From contig JASAND010017982.1 of the NCBI GenBank assembly GCA_030248195.1, positions 1 through 64,000 of the forward strand: a DNA stretch of 64,000 nucleotides, read 5' to 3'. Below, piece by piece: positions 12,609 through 23,192 of this stretch. The stretch comes from Trissonchulus latispiculum. Lineage: Eukaryota > Nematoda > Enoplea > Enoplida > Ironidae. Each line of letters starts with the position of its first letter. Positions within the stretch are counted from its first letter, which is position 1. The notes beneath the pieces are model-generated. The model saw nothing but the letters and a program-made list of their open reading frames with translations. It ran no database searches and was not told the DNA's origin. Both the position numbers and the translations under genes were made by a program.

Positions 12609-13241
12609 ATGGGCAACAAATTGTTTCTTCAACAAATTGGTATACCAATGGGAACAAATGCTGCCCCAACTATAGCTAATCTAACCTTAAACTATTTTGA
12701 TCATAAATTTATAACCGACAAAGATAATTCACACCTGGCTGAGTTTCTTATCTACGTATATAGATACATTGACGATATCACAACCATTAATGACCACAAC
12801 GTCTTGGAAAGAAATCAAACTAAAATTTATCCCCCTGATTTGGAACTAAATAAAGTTAATTCAAGTAATAAAGAAGCTAATGTACTAGACTTAAACATAA
12901 GTATCTCTAATGAAACTTTCACTACTAAAATGTATGACAAAAGGGAAGATTTCGATTTTTGTACTTACAAATTTCCTCCCGCAGACTCTAATATATCCAG
13001 TAAAATCATGAAAAATACAATAATCTGTCAATTAACTCGAATCTGTGAAATAAATGACAAATTAATTCATCTCAGAAAAAACTATAAAGATCTATTTGAA
13101 ACTTGTCTGAATAGAGGACATTCAAAGAAGATGTTCTTACGCAGCTTAGACAAAACACTTAAACAACAAACATGGATCAAAGAAAAATTCCAACTTACTG
13201 ATGAAAATAACGTAAGAACACATTATTTACTAATTAATTAA
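12609..13241 (+). pseudogene. Reverse transcriptase fragment, right-arm copy (5'-truncated, open)
   Basis: An open frame of 210 codons from ATG 12609. Visible motifs are GIPMGTN (residues 11–17, the RT block before the catalytic centre), YRYIDDI (residues 51–57, with the catalytic Asp pair) and YDKREDFDF further on, followed by a Lys-rich helical tail. This combination is typical of an RT family abundant in invertebrate genomes, often discussed with Penelope-like elements; I cannot settle the clade by eye. The palm N-terminus and fingers are missing: the frame starts right at the junction with another repeat that ends TTTGTTCTTGT. No endonuclease domain follows, and the 3' flank of about 500 bases runs to the palindrome edge. 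Calling it a pseudogene rests on truncation; this copy has no internal stop. Confidence 0.85.
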
Positions 13242-13748
13242 GAATTTATGGTATTTATTTGGACTTATTTCAAGATATATTACGCCTTGTGCGTACTACT
13301 TACCAGGCTTGCCCGGAAATACTCTCTACTTTACTCTTACCTGTCTCAGCAATGAGGTCAGGGTCTATGTTTTCTGTTTGCATGTAAACACTAAACAACA
13401 CGTGTGAATGGGACCACAGGGCAGAAACGCTTTTCAATTCCTTTTCAATCAGGGGGCTCAAAAAACCAAAAGCTGCAACTAGTATGTCGGTACGCCACTG
13501 ACGACGCCCGCCGAATACTAGTATCAGTCTGGCAGAGTGGTCAGCGAGTGAACGCACCTAACTTGTATGACTGTGTCTGTAGCACATCGTAGTGAGTGAT
13601 TCACATAATCCATCGTATCCTCAGTTTTGGGTAGCAAGCATGTACAGGGTAATTGCAACCCAAGGATATTTTATGCATGTATCATATTATGTTATTGGCC
13701 TATATGTATGGTCTTGAATTGGTACCTATCGTTCTAACCTTTTCTCTT

Positions 13749-14360
13749 CGAAATCAGCGTGATCGAATTGCCCTATGACCGTCCTTTAAGCAAAATCGGA
13801 GACAAAAATATTTTGGTTCAAAATCCGGGTTTTCGTGAATTCCCGGATTTTCAATTTTTCGGCCATGACTCGCTAGACACATTTCCGGAAAATGTCGTAA
13901 GAAGGAAATTTGCTCAGCTCGACGAGCTCTCATTGAGTGTCATATCGACCACTTTATGTAAAATCTGCCAAAAGTCACTAAAAATGACAAAATGTCACGA
14001 AAATTTCGTTAAAATTCTGACGAGGCCGGAAAAAGTTTTGAAAATTTAGGATTAGACTGGTGAAATTTGGATTTTTTTGGTTATGGGGGAGGTCAAAATT
14101 TATGGGTGAACTTCGAATGAGGGAAGGTTGCCGATTGGGGGCCCCAGTAAAAAGAATAATTTTAAATAGTAAAATAGTAAAATAGTAAAAAATAGAATAA
14201 TTTTTCTCGAAAGAGGTGGTCCTCAGAAAATTAAGAGGGGCTGGGAGACCAGAAATTGAAAACATTTTGAAAATGTCAAAAATTGCTCTGGGAATGTTTA
14301 AACTGCTAGAGAATCCTAAGTTAGTTAACCTTGAGGATATCCAGTAAAATGTCTACAAAA
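13749..14360. other. Flank of the palindrome, no gene seen
   Basis: Single-copy-looking AT-rich sequence starts immediately after the palindrome. A degraded piece of a G-run element (GGTTATGGGGGAGGTC) sits near 14080–14150. The open frames here show no recognisable protein. Confidence 0.6.
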
Positions 14361-15169
14361 TAGGGTTGGTTTTTTTCTGGAAAAAACGATTGCCAGAAAA
14401 AACCTTTTTTCCGGCTTTTTTTCCATTTTTTCTTTTTTTCCGATCACCCCAAAATTCAGCATGTGGTAAAGTATTTCATATTTCTACATGAATAGAAGCA
14501 GTTTTCAAGATATTTCACAGCCCCACTGGGTAGAGCACTTACACAAGCGCTTACAAAGCTTCCAGTTACAGAATTGATTACAGGAATCTTCAGCTGACGA
14601 TATATATACTGCAGAGTAATCTACAGGTGACTTCTGTATACCTTGAAGCCCGACGTTTTCATAGGTAACACCTCGTAAAGTAAACAATACCAGACGTATT
14701 AACAGTTTTTGTCTGAACATTCCACTGTCTGACATGGAATTGGTAACTCTACCTGTGTTTCGCAACCATATGCACATTCCATGGCAAAAAATCTTAAATC
14801 CCAGAATTAGCTCAAGTTCGTGATTATAGTCTTATTATCTTATTATACAGTGTTTTTGATAGTTTCTTGATGTTCTGATTTCATAAATTAACCTTTAGTA
14901 CATGTCTCGAATATTTTTCCATTTTTCCCGATGCTACGAAAAAATCCAAATACAATTTGGTCAAATTTAGCATACCCCCACCTACTTTTGTCCACGGAAA
15001 AGGTTGTAAATAGTGCGAAGTCGCCGGAAAAGTTCAGAAAAATTAGATTTTGATGTAAAAATCGTTAAAAGAACACTAGGAATATTTTTCCATTTTTCCA
15101 CCCCATCGGACAAAATGGAAAAAACGGAAAAATCCTTTTTCCCCAGTCCTTTTTCCGTACCCATCCCTA
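14361..15169. mobile_element. GGAAAA-rich non-autonomous element, copy 1
   Basis: It runs from TAGGGTTGG to CCATCCCTA, with GGAAAAA/TTTTTCC-rich subterminal regions. The reverse complement of most of it recurs at 39783–40541, including CATTCCATGGCAAAAAATCT and the region around TTGGTCAAATTTAGCATA. TA lies at both ends, so a TA target duplication is possible but not proven. No intact reading frame. Confidence 0.75.
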
Positions 15170-15571
15170 CAACAAAATGTCAAAAAAGTATCAATACAAA
15201 AAAGCTATAAAAAGCGTTAGTTTAGTTGAAATTCAGTATATTTTTCGCATGTTTGAAACACGTGTCCGCGCAGTGCGCTCCTGATAGCTGCTTCACGTGT
15301 ACAGCAAAAGCTGCAAAATTACATTTATTTTTACATGAAGAGCATAGGTGTATATACTTAATATACGCCCACAACGCACCAACTGATGTTGATACTAAAA
15401 TTTCTTTTGATATCTAAACTAAAGATTTCTGTATTTCGAAAGTAGATATATTGAAGTCACCAACGGTTCAGGTTACTTTTCATTTTCTCTAGCCCTCTCC
15501 TATCGACCACAGTGCCGATTAGAAATGGTGAAACATCGAAAAGTGAAAATTTACGTTTGTTCAGTCTTTAG
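15170..15571. other. Intron-like sequence upstream of gene A's penultimate exon
   Basis: AT-rich sequence with no coding match. It ends in a pyrimidine-rich acceptor (TTTGTTCAGTCTTTAG) just before 15572. Confidence 0.5.
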
Positions 15572-15875
15572 TTAACGCAGTCTTACCTCAAGCTCACCAA
15601 AATGTTTCTCGTAAGATCTGTGACATAAAAAATTCAGGTGTATATGAATATTCAGTTCTGTACGTATATACGGCAAATAGCTCACATTTTTATTTTCAGC
15701 ATTGTACAACAAACGGTATCGCTCTGTTTGGGTTCAAGTTGATTTTGTTTTAATTAACGAAGTCTGTATAATGCTGAATATGCTTCTGTTGGATTTGACT
15801 ACAAAAGAGCGAGAAGAATTGTACGATGTTTGTGGAGAATTATTGGATGCATGTTCCCACTTGCAGAAGTCTTAA
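15572..15875 (+). CDS. Gene A: last two exons of an unrecognised gene, paralogous to gene B
   Basis: I infer two exons, 15572–15610 and 15700–15875, joined by a GT–AG intron (donor CTC|GTAAGATC, acceptor TATTTTCAG|C). Joined in phase they read VNAVLPQAHQNVSP, then LYNKRYRSVWVQVDFVL…, ending LLDACSHLQKS and a stop. The phases (1 in, 1 between) match gene B exons 2 and 3 exactly, and the products align: VSPLYN with VSPVLR, a leucine-rich helix, and EELYDVC with VELYGVC. The first exon is not visible between the palindrome and 15572. It should lie left of the window, with the palindrome in its intron, or it has been lost. Function is unknown; the visible part is a short linker and a leucine-rich α-helical C-terminus. 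Confidence 0.6.
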
Positions 15876-16600
15876 CATTGGCATTCAGTGGTACGTGGCT
15901 ATTTTTTTATTGTTCGAGGACTTTTTGTGTCAATTATGTACAGTGGCGTCCATAGCTAATTTTCTTGAAGGCGGACCTAAAAATTGCGGGGGCGGGGAGT
16001 CGTGGGCGAAGTTCCCCAGACGTTGAGAAAATGTTTAAAATGTCAAAAAATTGGACATATTTCAAAAGCTAAAGGAATCGTAAATTAGGTAATGCGCAGC
16101 GCACTGCCTAGAATAGGGAAAATTTGACACAATGTATAAACTTTGAACATTGTTTCGGCTGAGGCCTGCGAAGGAGTGGACCGATCGGGCTCAAACTTTC
16201 AAAGTGTGTGTGAAGAGCCTGTGGGCAGGGATGTCATGGTGTGAAAATTTCAGGATCAGCTATGTGGATATTTAAATATGAAAATTGACCCCAACGCGGG
16301 ACAGGGACGCAACTCGGAGAACCCTTGGGAGCAATTCTACCTAAGGTTTGTTTTACAAAAGTTCCTCAATTCAGGGAAAGTACTTTGTGCGGTTCCCGCC
16401 CCACCCCCCAGAATAGATGACTCCACCCTCCACCGGTGGGGACCCGTGTGACCCCGAAATGTCGAAAAACTTAGCCAAATGATCACAGCAAGCGAAACGG
16501 GCTCTCATATTTGGTATGCAGCAATGTCCTAAGGTGGACATCGCTAGGCTATATTAGTCTAATGTAATCATAATTAGTCATATCTAATAGATGTCGGCCG
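15876..16600. other. Downstream of gene A, no feature recognised
   Basis: 3' flank of gene A, then sequence of unknown nature. I see no coding frame with recognisable content and no clear polyadenylation signal close to the stop. Confidence 0.5.
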
Positions 16601-17385
16601 GTCTCCTGTGGTGCACTGGCCAGGGGTCGAAAGTTTGTAAAAGGGGGTTTGTGCCTACGGACTGGAGAGCCCTACACATATATACGTATGCTCAGCTGAG
16701 GTTTTGTATTCGAATAGGAACCTATATTTCGTGAATCTCAATGGCCCATTAGATTTGTTCGAGTCCTATCCATGGGAATGGGTGCGCCCAGGTGGGCCTG
16801 GTGGTGTCGCAAGTCCATTTCAGCGTCTTATACAGGAAGGTCCACGGTGCGTAGGTATTTGGCATGTGGGGTTAACCAAAGAACGACTGCAGCGTAGGCC
16901 ATAGTACCTCTGTGCCCTGGCCAGGGGTCCGGACCGGGCTTCGTGCCCAAAATGGTCAATCAGAGTTTCTGAAAGTGGTCAAATTTTGTATCAAATGAAA
17001 TCCCATAGTGAGACGAACCATTTTTGTCATCGGAGGACCTGTAAAGTAGGCCTAGGGGACTGTGGCACCCTGGCCAGGGGTTCGGAACGGTCCAAAATGG
17101 TCAAAAATCAAGATTTCTAATAGTGGGCAAATTTGGTGGGAAATAAAAGTCAAGAGTGAGATTAACAATCTTCGTCATTGGAGGACCTTACTAAAGTGAA
17201 CCTGACGGGCTGTGGCACATTGGCCAAAGTTCTGGACCAGTCCAATGTGGTCAAAACTCAAAACTTCCACTGAAGTAGTCAAATTAAATGAAAGCTCTAG
17301 GAGAAGCTAGCTATATTTGTCATTGGAGGACACCTTTAATGTGGGCCCAGGGGCTTGGGGCGTCGTCGCCAGGGGTCTTATTTGA
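16600..17385. repeat. Diverged tandem array related to the palindrome satellite (~149-bp period)
   Basis: Units begin near 16918, 17065 and 17215 with TGGCCAGGGGTyCGGA-like sequence, followed by AAAATGGTCAAA, AGTGGTCAAATTTTGTATC, TTTTTGTCATCGGAGGACC and GGCTGTGGCAC. The order of motifs is that of the right-arm satellite (GTGGTCAAATTTGGTACC … TTTTGTCATAGAAGTGC … GGCTGTAGAG), at much lower identity. It is an older array of the same family. Confidence 0.75.
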
Positions 17386-17593
17386 ACAACAACTTTTTTC
17401 GTTAGAGGAGCCTATAACTTCGATTTCCTACGGTTATTCGTGTAGTAACCCAACATAACGCACACTGAGCCTCATGAAAGGGTCCCTAGCCCAAGATGAC
17501 GCCCCGTGTTTTAAGTTCTGGGAAGAGCAATTGGCAATTTAATTGAAACATATGGTGGCGCACCGTATATTAAGTTCGGAAAGGGCTATGAAC

Positions 17594-17993
17594 CACTGGC
17601 GGATCCAGGATTTCGTGATGGGGGGGCAAATTTTTTCCGTCGGGGGGTCTGGGGGGCAGAGCCCCCCAGAAGTTGAAGAAATTTTTTGTTTTTGCAATAA
17701 AATCGGTCTTCGGATCTTTAATTCTTTTCATTGTGGAGAACTGAGAAAATTTTTAAAATTCTTGACATTTTTAGGCAAAATGGAAATTTTCTGCGAAAAA
17801 TCGGATGCATATTAAGCTTTCTCTTCATAAATGCACTAAATATGCGGTTAAAAAGCAGAAAATTCGCGCCGAAATTCGAAAATTTTTTGGTTTTTTGCCC
17901 TTTTTCCTCTTTCTCTCCCTAATTTTTCCTACCTTCGAGTCGCGACGGGGGGCGGCCGCCCCCCCGCCCCCCCCCCCCCTGGATCCGCCCCTG
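17594..17993. mobile_element. hAT-type MITE outside the palindrome, 8-bp TSD CTATGAAC
   Basis: A 400-bp copy of the same MITE, with termini CACTGGCGGATCCAGG and CCTGGATCCGCCCCTG. CTATGAAC occurs directly before it (17586–17593) and directly after it (17994–18001). The interior parallels the palindrome copies, including a stretch reading TTTTTGCAATAAAATCGG. No transposase is encoded. Confidence 0.9.
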
Positions 17994-18140
17994 CTATGAA
18001 CGACATTTTTCTGCTTCAGCAATTCCTTTAGTTCAAACAGAACGTTTTCATTTAGGCTTTTCCGGTAGTTGGCTTTGTTTACATTATGTACGTAACTTCT
18101 CTGACATGGTTTTTCTCTGCTTCGGAGAAATTCGCAAAAC

Positions 18141-19150
18141 TAGGGGGAAGTGCCCTCGACGGGCAACTATCTTGGTAGAATAGGGAAATACCATACAGTG
18201 CTATTGAAATCCAATCGAAATTCTGCTGAAGCGGCAACATGCCGTTTCTCAGCTACTGAAATGATAGAAACCAGCTTTGTGCGCCGAATAGGCAATCTAT
18301 TCGCCAACTAAAATAACAGAACCCAGCTTTGAACGACGAATACGGAATCTACTCGGCGACAAAAATAATAGGAACCAGCGCTTTGTCGCCGCAAAGGGAA
18401 TTCACTCCTTCTGCCCTATTCACGCGAACTTTGAAGCCTATTTTGTGATGATAAATTATGATAGAGAGCTTCAGATGGGTTGCAAAAGCTTTCTCAAACA
18501 CAGTTTTCACAGACACAGCATGCCCCTTTTCGATGAGTTATTACGCTCATTCAGCATATTCGGAGTTGTATATTGTGTTGCAGATAAAATGTGTGCTCCG
18601 TTCTGTTGTCGAGAAATAAGATGATGATAAATGACGATGAGACGATAAAATCAAGCACTAAATGCAGTGCAAAGCTCTGTCGGCATAAAATATTTAGCAG
18701 ATGTGGCCGGTTAAAAAGTTAATAGCTTAGAGCCACCCCTAGTCACCACGCAATGGCACGTAAAATTTGATATTGAGCGTAACGCTTACGTTTGCAGATC
18801 CGAACAGAATATGCACATTATTTGCTGTTTCCTCCCGAACTACTAAAAGTTCAGGAAGAATAGGGCGGCAGGAGCGACTTCCCTATTCGGCGACAAAGCT
18901 GATTTCTATTAATTTATTTGTCGAGTAGATCCCTATTCGACGCACAAAGCTGGTTTCTGTTATTTTAGTCGCCGAGAAGATTCCCTACTCGACGCACAAA
19001 GCTGGTTTCTGTCATTTTAGTTGCTAAGAAATGGCATTTTCCGCGTCTGCAGAATCTGAATTGTATTACAAGCGTGCACCGTTTATTTTACATCTAAGTG
19101 TTTCCCTATTATACCAAGTTGGTTGCCCGTCGGGGGCATTTCTCCCCTTA
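18141..19150. mobile_element. Foldback element with internal ~53-bp tandem repeats
   Basis: The ends TAGGGGGAAGTGCC and GGCATTTCTCCCCTTA pair, as do CCTCGACGGGCAACT and its partner near 19120–19136. Each arm contains three or four tandem units of the type AAAGCTGGTTTCTGTTATTT then TAGTCGCCGAGAAGATTCCC, inverted between arms (18255–18420 and 18860–19025). The loop (about 18430–18850) is unique. No transposase. The near-identical flanks GAAATTCGCAAAAC and GAAATTCGCAAAAA just outside the element are notable. Confidence 0.78.
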
Positions 19151-19754
19151 TTTAAGGTAGGATTTTGAGTAAAGCTCGCGAAATTCGCAAAAACTTGTGG
19201 AGATGTGAAAAACGTTGCTATAAAAAGCTTAAAACATTAAAGTAAGCGTAAATTAAGTAATATATGAGTTAATTAAAATTTTGTAAAATTGGTGTCCGCG
19301 CTGGGCGCAAAGTATGTATAACATACTCCTTTTACGCCTGGTTTCAATGAGGGGCCCCCCAAATGCGTCCCTGGTTATGGATATTGCAGCAAGTTATCTA
19401 AAGAATTGCCGGTATTGCTTTTTTCATTAATTGATTGCTTTAATACCGTGGAAAACGTTAATTTTTGTAGTTGTAAAGTGTTATGTTATGTCAAGTAGTA
19501 ATTGCACAGCTTTATTATGAATTTAATTTATAATCTTTGATTTTATGCATTGTCATTGTTTATTTTAGCGCACAACTGGAGCAGTCACCGTCCTTTGGAC
19601 ATTGTGTTTTAATTTGGCAGCAACGCCTCTCCGTTATATATATGGTTACTAGTTAAGACTCTTATTTGTATATACAGTATATATTTATGATGCGAAATGT
19701 TGTTTTTAATTTTGAACGTTTCCAACATCATACATGGGCAAGGTCTCTCTGCAC
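19151..19754. other. No feature recognised
   Basis: AT-rich intergenic sequence without a credible reading frame or repeat structure that I can support. Confidence 0.5.
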
Positions 19755-20151
19755 AGGGTGTACCAGAAATTATTTTGCGCGGTCCCCCTTCGCACAACGG
19801 GGGGGGCGTGCGACGTGGAGAGGGGAGGGCAATAGAATAGCAGCACATTTTCAAATTATTAGCAAGTTTGCAGCCCCGTTTAAGCAATTCCCACTCGTTT
19901 TCACCATTTCACAGATTGTAATTTGCTTGCGAACATCTTCAAAATTTCCTCATTTTTGTACAAACGGATAATATTCGTAAGGACAAACTTGTACATAAGG
20001 ATAGTATTCGTTAATTATGACTTGTTTTTTCGAGTAATTTATGCTAAATTGCGCAATCGCAATGCGTCGCTCGCGCTGCGCGTCCCCCTGATTTTGCTTG
20101 CGCACTGCGCGGTCCGGTCAGCAATCAGGGTGTATATACCTGGTACACCCT
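19755..20151. mobile_element. Short inverted-repeat element, AGGGTGTACCAG termini
   Basis: AGGGTGTACCAG at the left and CTGGTACACCCT at the right are perfect inverted repeats about 395 bases apart. TGCGCGGTCC occurs inside both ends. The size and lack of coding suit a MITE. I could not find a clean target duplication. Confidence 0.6.
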
Positions 20152-20817
20152 CAGTACACCCCTTGCGCATGTATGTCCAACATTTCGCTTTGCATTAGGA
20201 TCCACCTCTTCTCCGGGGCTTCATAGTTGGGAGCATAAGCGCGGGAGGGTCTGGGAGGACCATACAGGTGTGTAGCCACGCGGTGGGCGGGGGGCATGCC
20301 CTGTTAAATTTGAGTGTCAATACCACTTTTTGGTTTCGTCATTCATTCTTATTTTTATTTTTTCAAAACTAGTGTTCACATTATTCTGCAAGCGACGCTT
20401 TTTTGACTAAAAAATTTACCTAAGCTCTATGTATGTATATATTTGTAGTTATTGCCAGTCTTTCTTTTTGGTGATGTATACTAGATCTTTGTAAATTGTA
20501 ATGTTGTTAAATTTTAAGTGGCATAAAGGCTTAGAAAACGAAATTGGCTTTCATTGTTTTTATTGCAAAAGTGGATGCATTTCTGTTAGAATACTGTTTA
20601 AAACTTGGAGCGCAAATAAATAAATAAACATGAGCATTTTATAGACCTTCTTATCAAATGTAGCATTAATAAACCTGTAGGTTACGGATTCCTTTGGGCT
20701 GCTTTCCCGTGCTTAGCCGCTGCTGTATTTTTCTGTATGTTCGATCTCTTCTTTACCCTCCCCCCGCCTAGTCAGTGACGTCCTGGATACGAATAGGGGC
20801 TCCTTGAACTTAAGGAG
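20152..20817. other. No feature recognised
   Basis: AT-rich sequence, with an AATAAATAAATAAA run near 20613–20627. No supported gene or element. Confidence 0.45.
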
Positions 20818-21228
20818 AACTTTACCAACGACACTGAATCAGTTCCTCCAAATGAAATGGGACCCCACAGAACAGTGTCTGCTAACTTGAGGCTCATTAT
20901 TGATGAGCTTGATTCATCTTCACCGTTACAATTTATATACTTAAAATGCGAGAATATTGTTGAAAATCCAGTGTACTATCCATCTGGTATCTTTACTGCA
21001 GTGTTTTACACTAACGAGGAAATAGGCAAAATGAGCTTGGACCAGCTCAGCGTTTCAGTGCTAATTGTTGCCAGATATCACCGCGCTTCGCTGTGTCGAC
21101 TGAAGCTGAAGCTGGGGGGGGGGCAATGGTACCGCCTCCGTGGGAAATCCGATGGATATGAACCCCATCAAATGGAGATCTCCACAGCCACAGGTGTCCC
21201 CTGGCATCCGTCTGGTGAACCGCGCTAA
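20818..21228 (+). pseudogene. Unrecognised protein-like fragment, probably decayed
   Basis: One frame reads about 130 residues of ordinary-looking protein: hydrophobic and charged positions alternate sensibly (…LRLIIDELDSS…, …ENPVYYPSG…, …EEIGKMSLDQL…). At a G-run (21113–21123) the sensible frame appears to switch: after it another frame reads MDMNPIKWRSPQPQVS and RLVNRAKWYPISRG. A later segment (about 21345–21500) is open in yet another frame and ends in a lysine-rich run. This pattern suggests a frameshifted retrocopy or element ORF. I do not recognise the family and assign no function. Confidence 0.3.
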
Positions 21229-22002
21229 ATGGTATCCAATTTCGCGTGGCATGGCTGATCCTTCCCTTCAGTTTTTATATTCAGTCATGTTATAGTTGGA
21301 AGCCTCCGGTCTTTAAATTATGCTACCGAGCTTGTGGGTTCAATATGCCATTCATTCCAGCTGTCCCTAATTTGGCCCTATTCCGGGGCTCCCCTTCTGA
21401 CCCCATTGCTAAGACGTGTGCTGGGCTTGGAGGTGGAGACTCCCCATATGGATTCGTCCGCCGGCCGCCACAGAAGAAGAAGAAGCTGAAGTCGACGAAT
21501 TGACTGCGTGAAGAAATGGAGAATCCTATTTGCCAACGTGTCACCGATTTAGAGATGCTTTTGAAGGTATCAAATTCTTCTCAGAATCCATTTGAACTTA
21601 GCGAAGGAAATAACCTTGGGCCAAACACTGGGTTATGATTTGCCAGTAACTTGAGGATGATCAAATGTAATAATGGATTTTGTGTCGGAATGAGTAACTA
21701 GACATATCCGCACTCGTAGTTGGACACTGTAAGTGTGAGTGCAAGTCATATTCGTTATTGAAATAAAGAGCAAGATATATATAGTCAAGCGACCTAGTCA
21801 TCAGGTTTCACGGCATATAGAACACATCACTATGGTGCGACTTTCATTAGTTAGTGAGGATAATTGTCCCAAACTGGCTGAGAAAACAAACAACGCCGGA
21901 AAAAGTCATATGCGGAACAAAACCCACCCCGAAATGTTTTGGAAAGTTGCCAAGGGCATGTCCAGCACCAACCGTTCCAATCCAACCACCGGTTTGTTTT
22001 TA
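21229..22002. other. Decayed sequence downstream of the unrecognised fragment
   Basis: It includes the possible continuation of the protein-like fragment up to about 21500, then AT-rich DNA with no supported feature. Confidence 0.4.
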
Positions 22003-22009
22003 GTATAAC

Positions 22010-22585
22010 CAAGAGTACATAATAAAGAGTATGAAACTCTTACAGTAGCATGTACAAATCATGCTAGGTATGCTCGGTTCATTAACTCGGGACCCCCCGT
22101 AACTTCCGGGGGGGTCCCACTTTGCACTAATTACACGCTTTCATATCATTATTTTTAACTTTAATTAGGTTAGCATAGCATAATCAAATTAATTCGACAA
22201 CTTTGTAGCATTTTTTCTGCTCTTTCCAATGATATAAAAATTGTTGCTCAATACAAAAATTTGCAGGAATGTAGTGTGCAACAATTTTTATATCATTGGA
22301 AGGAGCAAAAAATGCTAGAAAGTTGTCGAATTAGTTTTTTGATTGTACTAACCTAATTAAAGTTATTAATTAATTAAAATAACTAATAAATTACCTACAG
22401 TAAGCCTTAGGCTAGTGGGCCAATCAGCGAGCAGACACACGCTTATATGAAAGCGTGTAATTAGTGCAAAGTGGGACCCCCCGGAAGTTACGGGGGGGGG
22501 GTCCCGAGTTAATGAACCGAGCATACCTAGCATGATTTGTACATGCTACTGTAAGCGTTTCATACTCTTATATTATGTACTCTTG
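22010..22585. mobile_element. 7-bp-TSD foldback element, copy 1
   Basis: The termini CAAGAGTACATAATA and TATTATGTACTCTTG are inverted. GTATAAC lies directly before (22003–22009) and after (22586–22592). The two halves are inverted copies for almost the whole length: CATGCTAGGTATGCTCGGTT, a CCCCCCGTAACTTCCGGGGG block, AGTGCAAAGTGGGACC and CAACAATTTTTATATCATTG each occur once per arm in opposite orientation. No coding capacity. Confidence 0.9.
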
Positions 22586-22887
22586 GTATAACTGCATCAA
22601 AAATACATATTAGTTTTTGTGCGTTATTAAATTTAGGTCAAATGGTCATTTTAAAGTTTTGTATTTTTAACAGATTAACATATGCAAATTTTAAAAAGTT
22701 CTTATTTTTAGCAGTCTAGACTTCATATCCAGCAGTAAACTCGTTTTTCTTGTATATAAATCCAAACTAGACCCATTTTAACGCAAAGTAAGAATTTTGG
22801 CCAAAATTGAAATTTTGGTTTGAAGTGGCACCATGTTATAATTCGACCCGCTGGACGGCCCGCAACATAGCGAAACCTTTTAAAATC

Positions 22888-23192
22888 CTGGGCTTTTTAG
22901 TGCGGCCCCCCACTCGGCCCCACTCCCACTTTTTTTGGGGCTTCTCCCCGCTCACTATGAGGTGCCCAAGAATGCCAAATTTTAAGGATGTTTTGGTCAA
23001 AAATCGTCAATTTTGGTACTCAAACTAGATTTTTGAGCACTTTCTTGCATAGTTTTAGCAGTGACAGTTTTACTGCATTTTTAGCAATTTTAGACAACTT
23101 TGAATTCCCCCATTTTTGGGTCCTCCCCCACTAGTGGGAGGGCTCCCCCACCATTCTCCCCACCCCCACTTTTTTGCCTAGAAAAAGCCCAG
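22888..23192. mobile_element. G-run MITE (CTGGC family) copy
   Basis: It starts CTGGGCTTTTTAGT and ends GCCTAGAAAAAGCCCAG, with C-runs and CCCACTTTTTT inside both ends. The middle has GGTCAAAAATCG and TTTTTAGCAATTTTAGAC, shared with a diverged second copy at about 23300–23520 and a fragment at about 44590–44690. Confidence 0.65.

Larger units (their letters stand above)
1..13748. repeat. Giant inverted repeat (palindrome), two ~6.8-kb arms
   Basis: Position 1 pairs with 13748 (AAGAGAAAAGGTTAGAAC against its reverse complement) and pairing continues inward almost without a break to about 6848/6918, leaving a loop of about 40 bases at 6863–6902. Every module in the left arm (RT fragment, terminal modules, hAT MITE, satellites, G-run MITE) recurs in mirror order on the right. 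The arms are not identical: small indels are scattered through them, for example an extra ATCAC near 990–1000 and three extra bases near 563 in the left arm. Pairing stops cleanly at 13748; on the left it may continue beyond the window. A true foldback locus is the simplest reading. An inverted-duplication assembly artefact is the main alternative, and the arm differences argue against a trivial one. Confidence 0.93.

Noticed and set aside
1..13748. Dismissing the palindrome outright as an assembly artefact
   Set aside because: The arms differ by several indels and substitutions, including one that breaks only one RT copy. Artefact stays possible and is listed as the main alternative.
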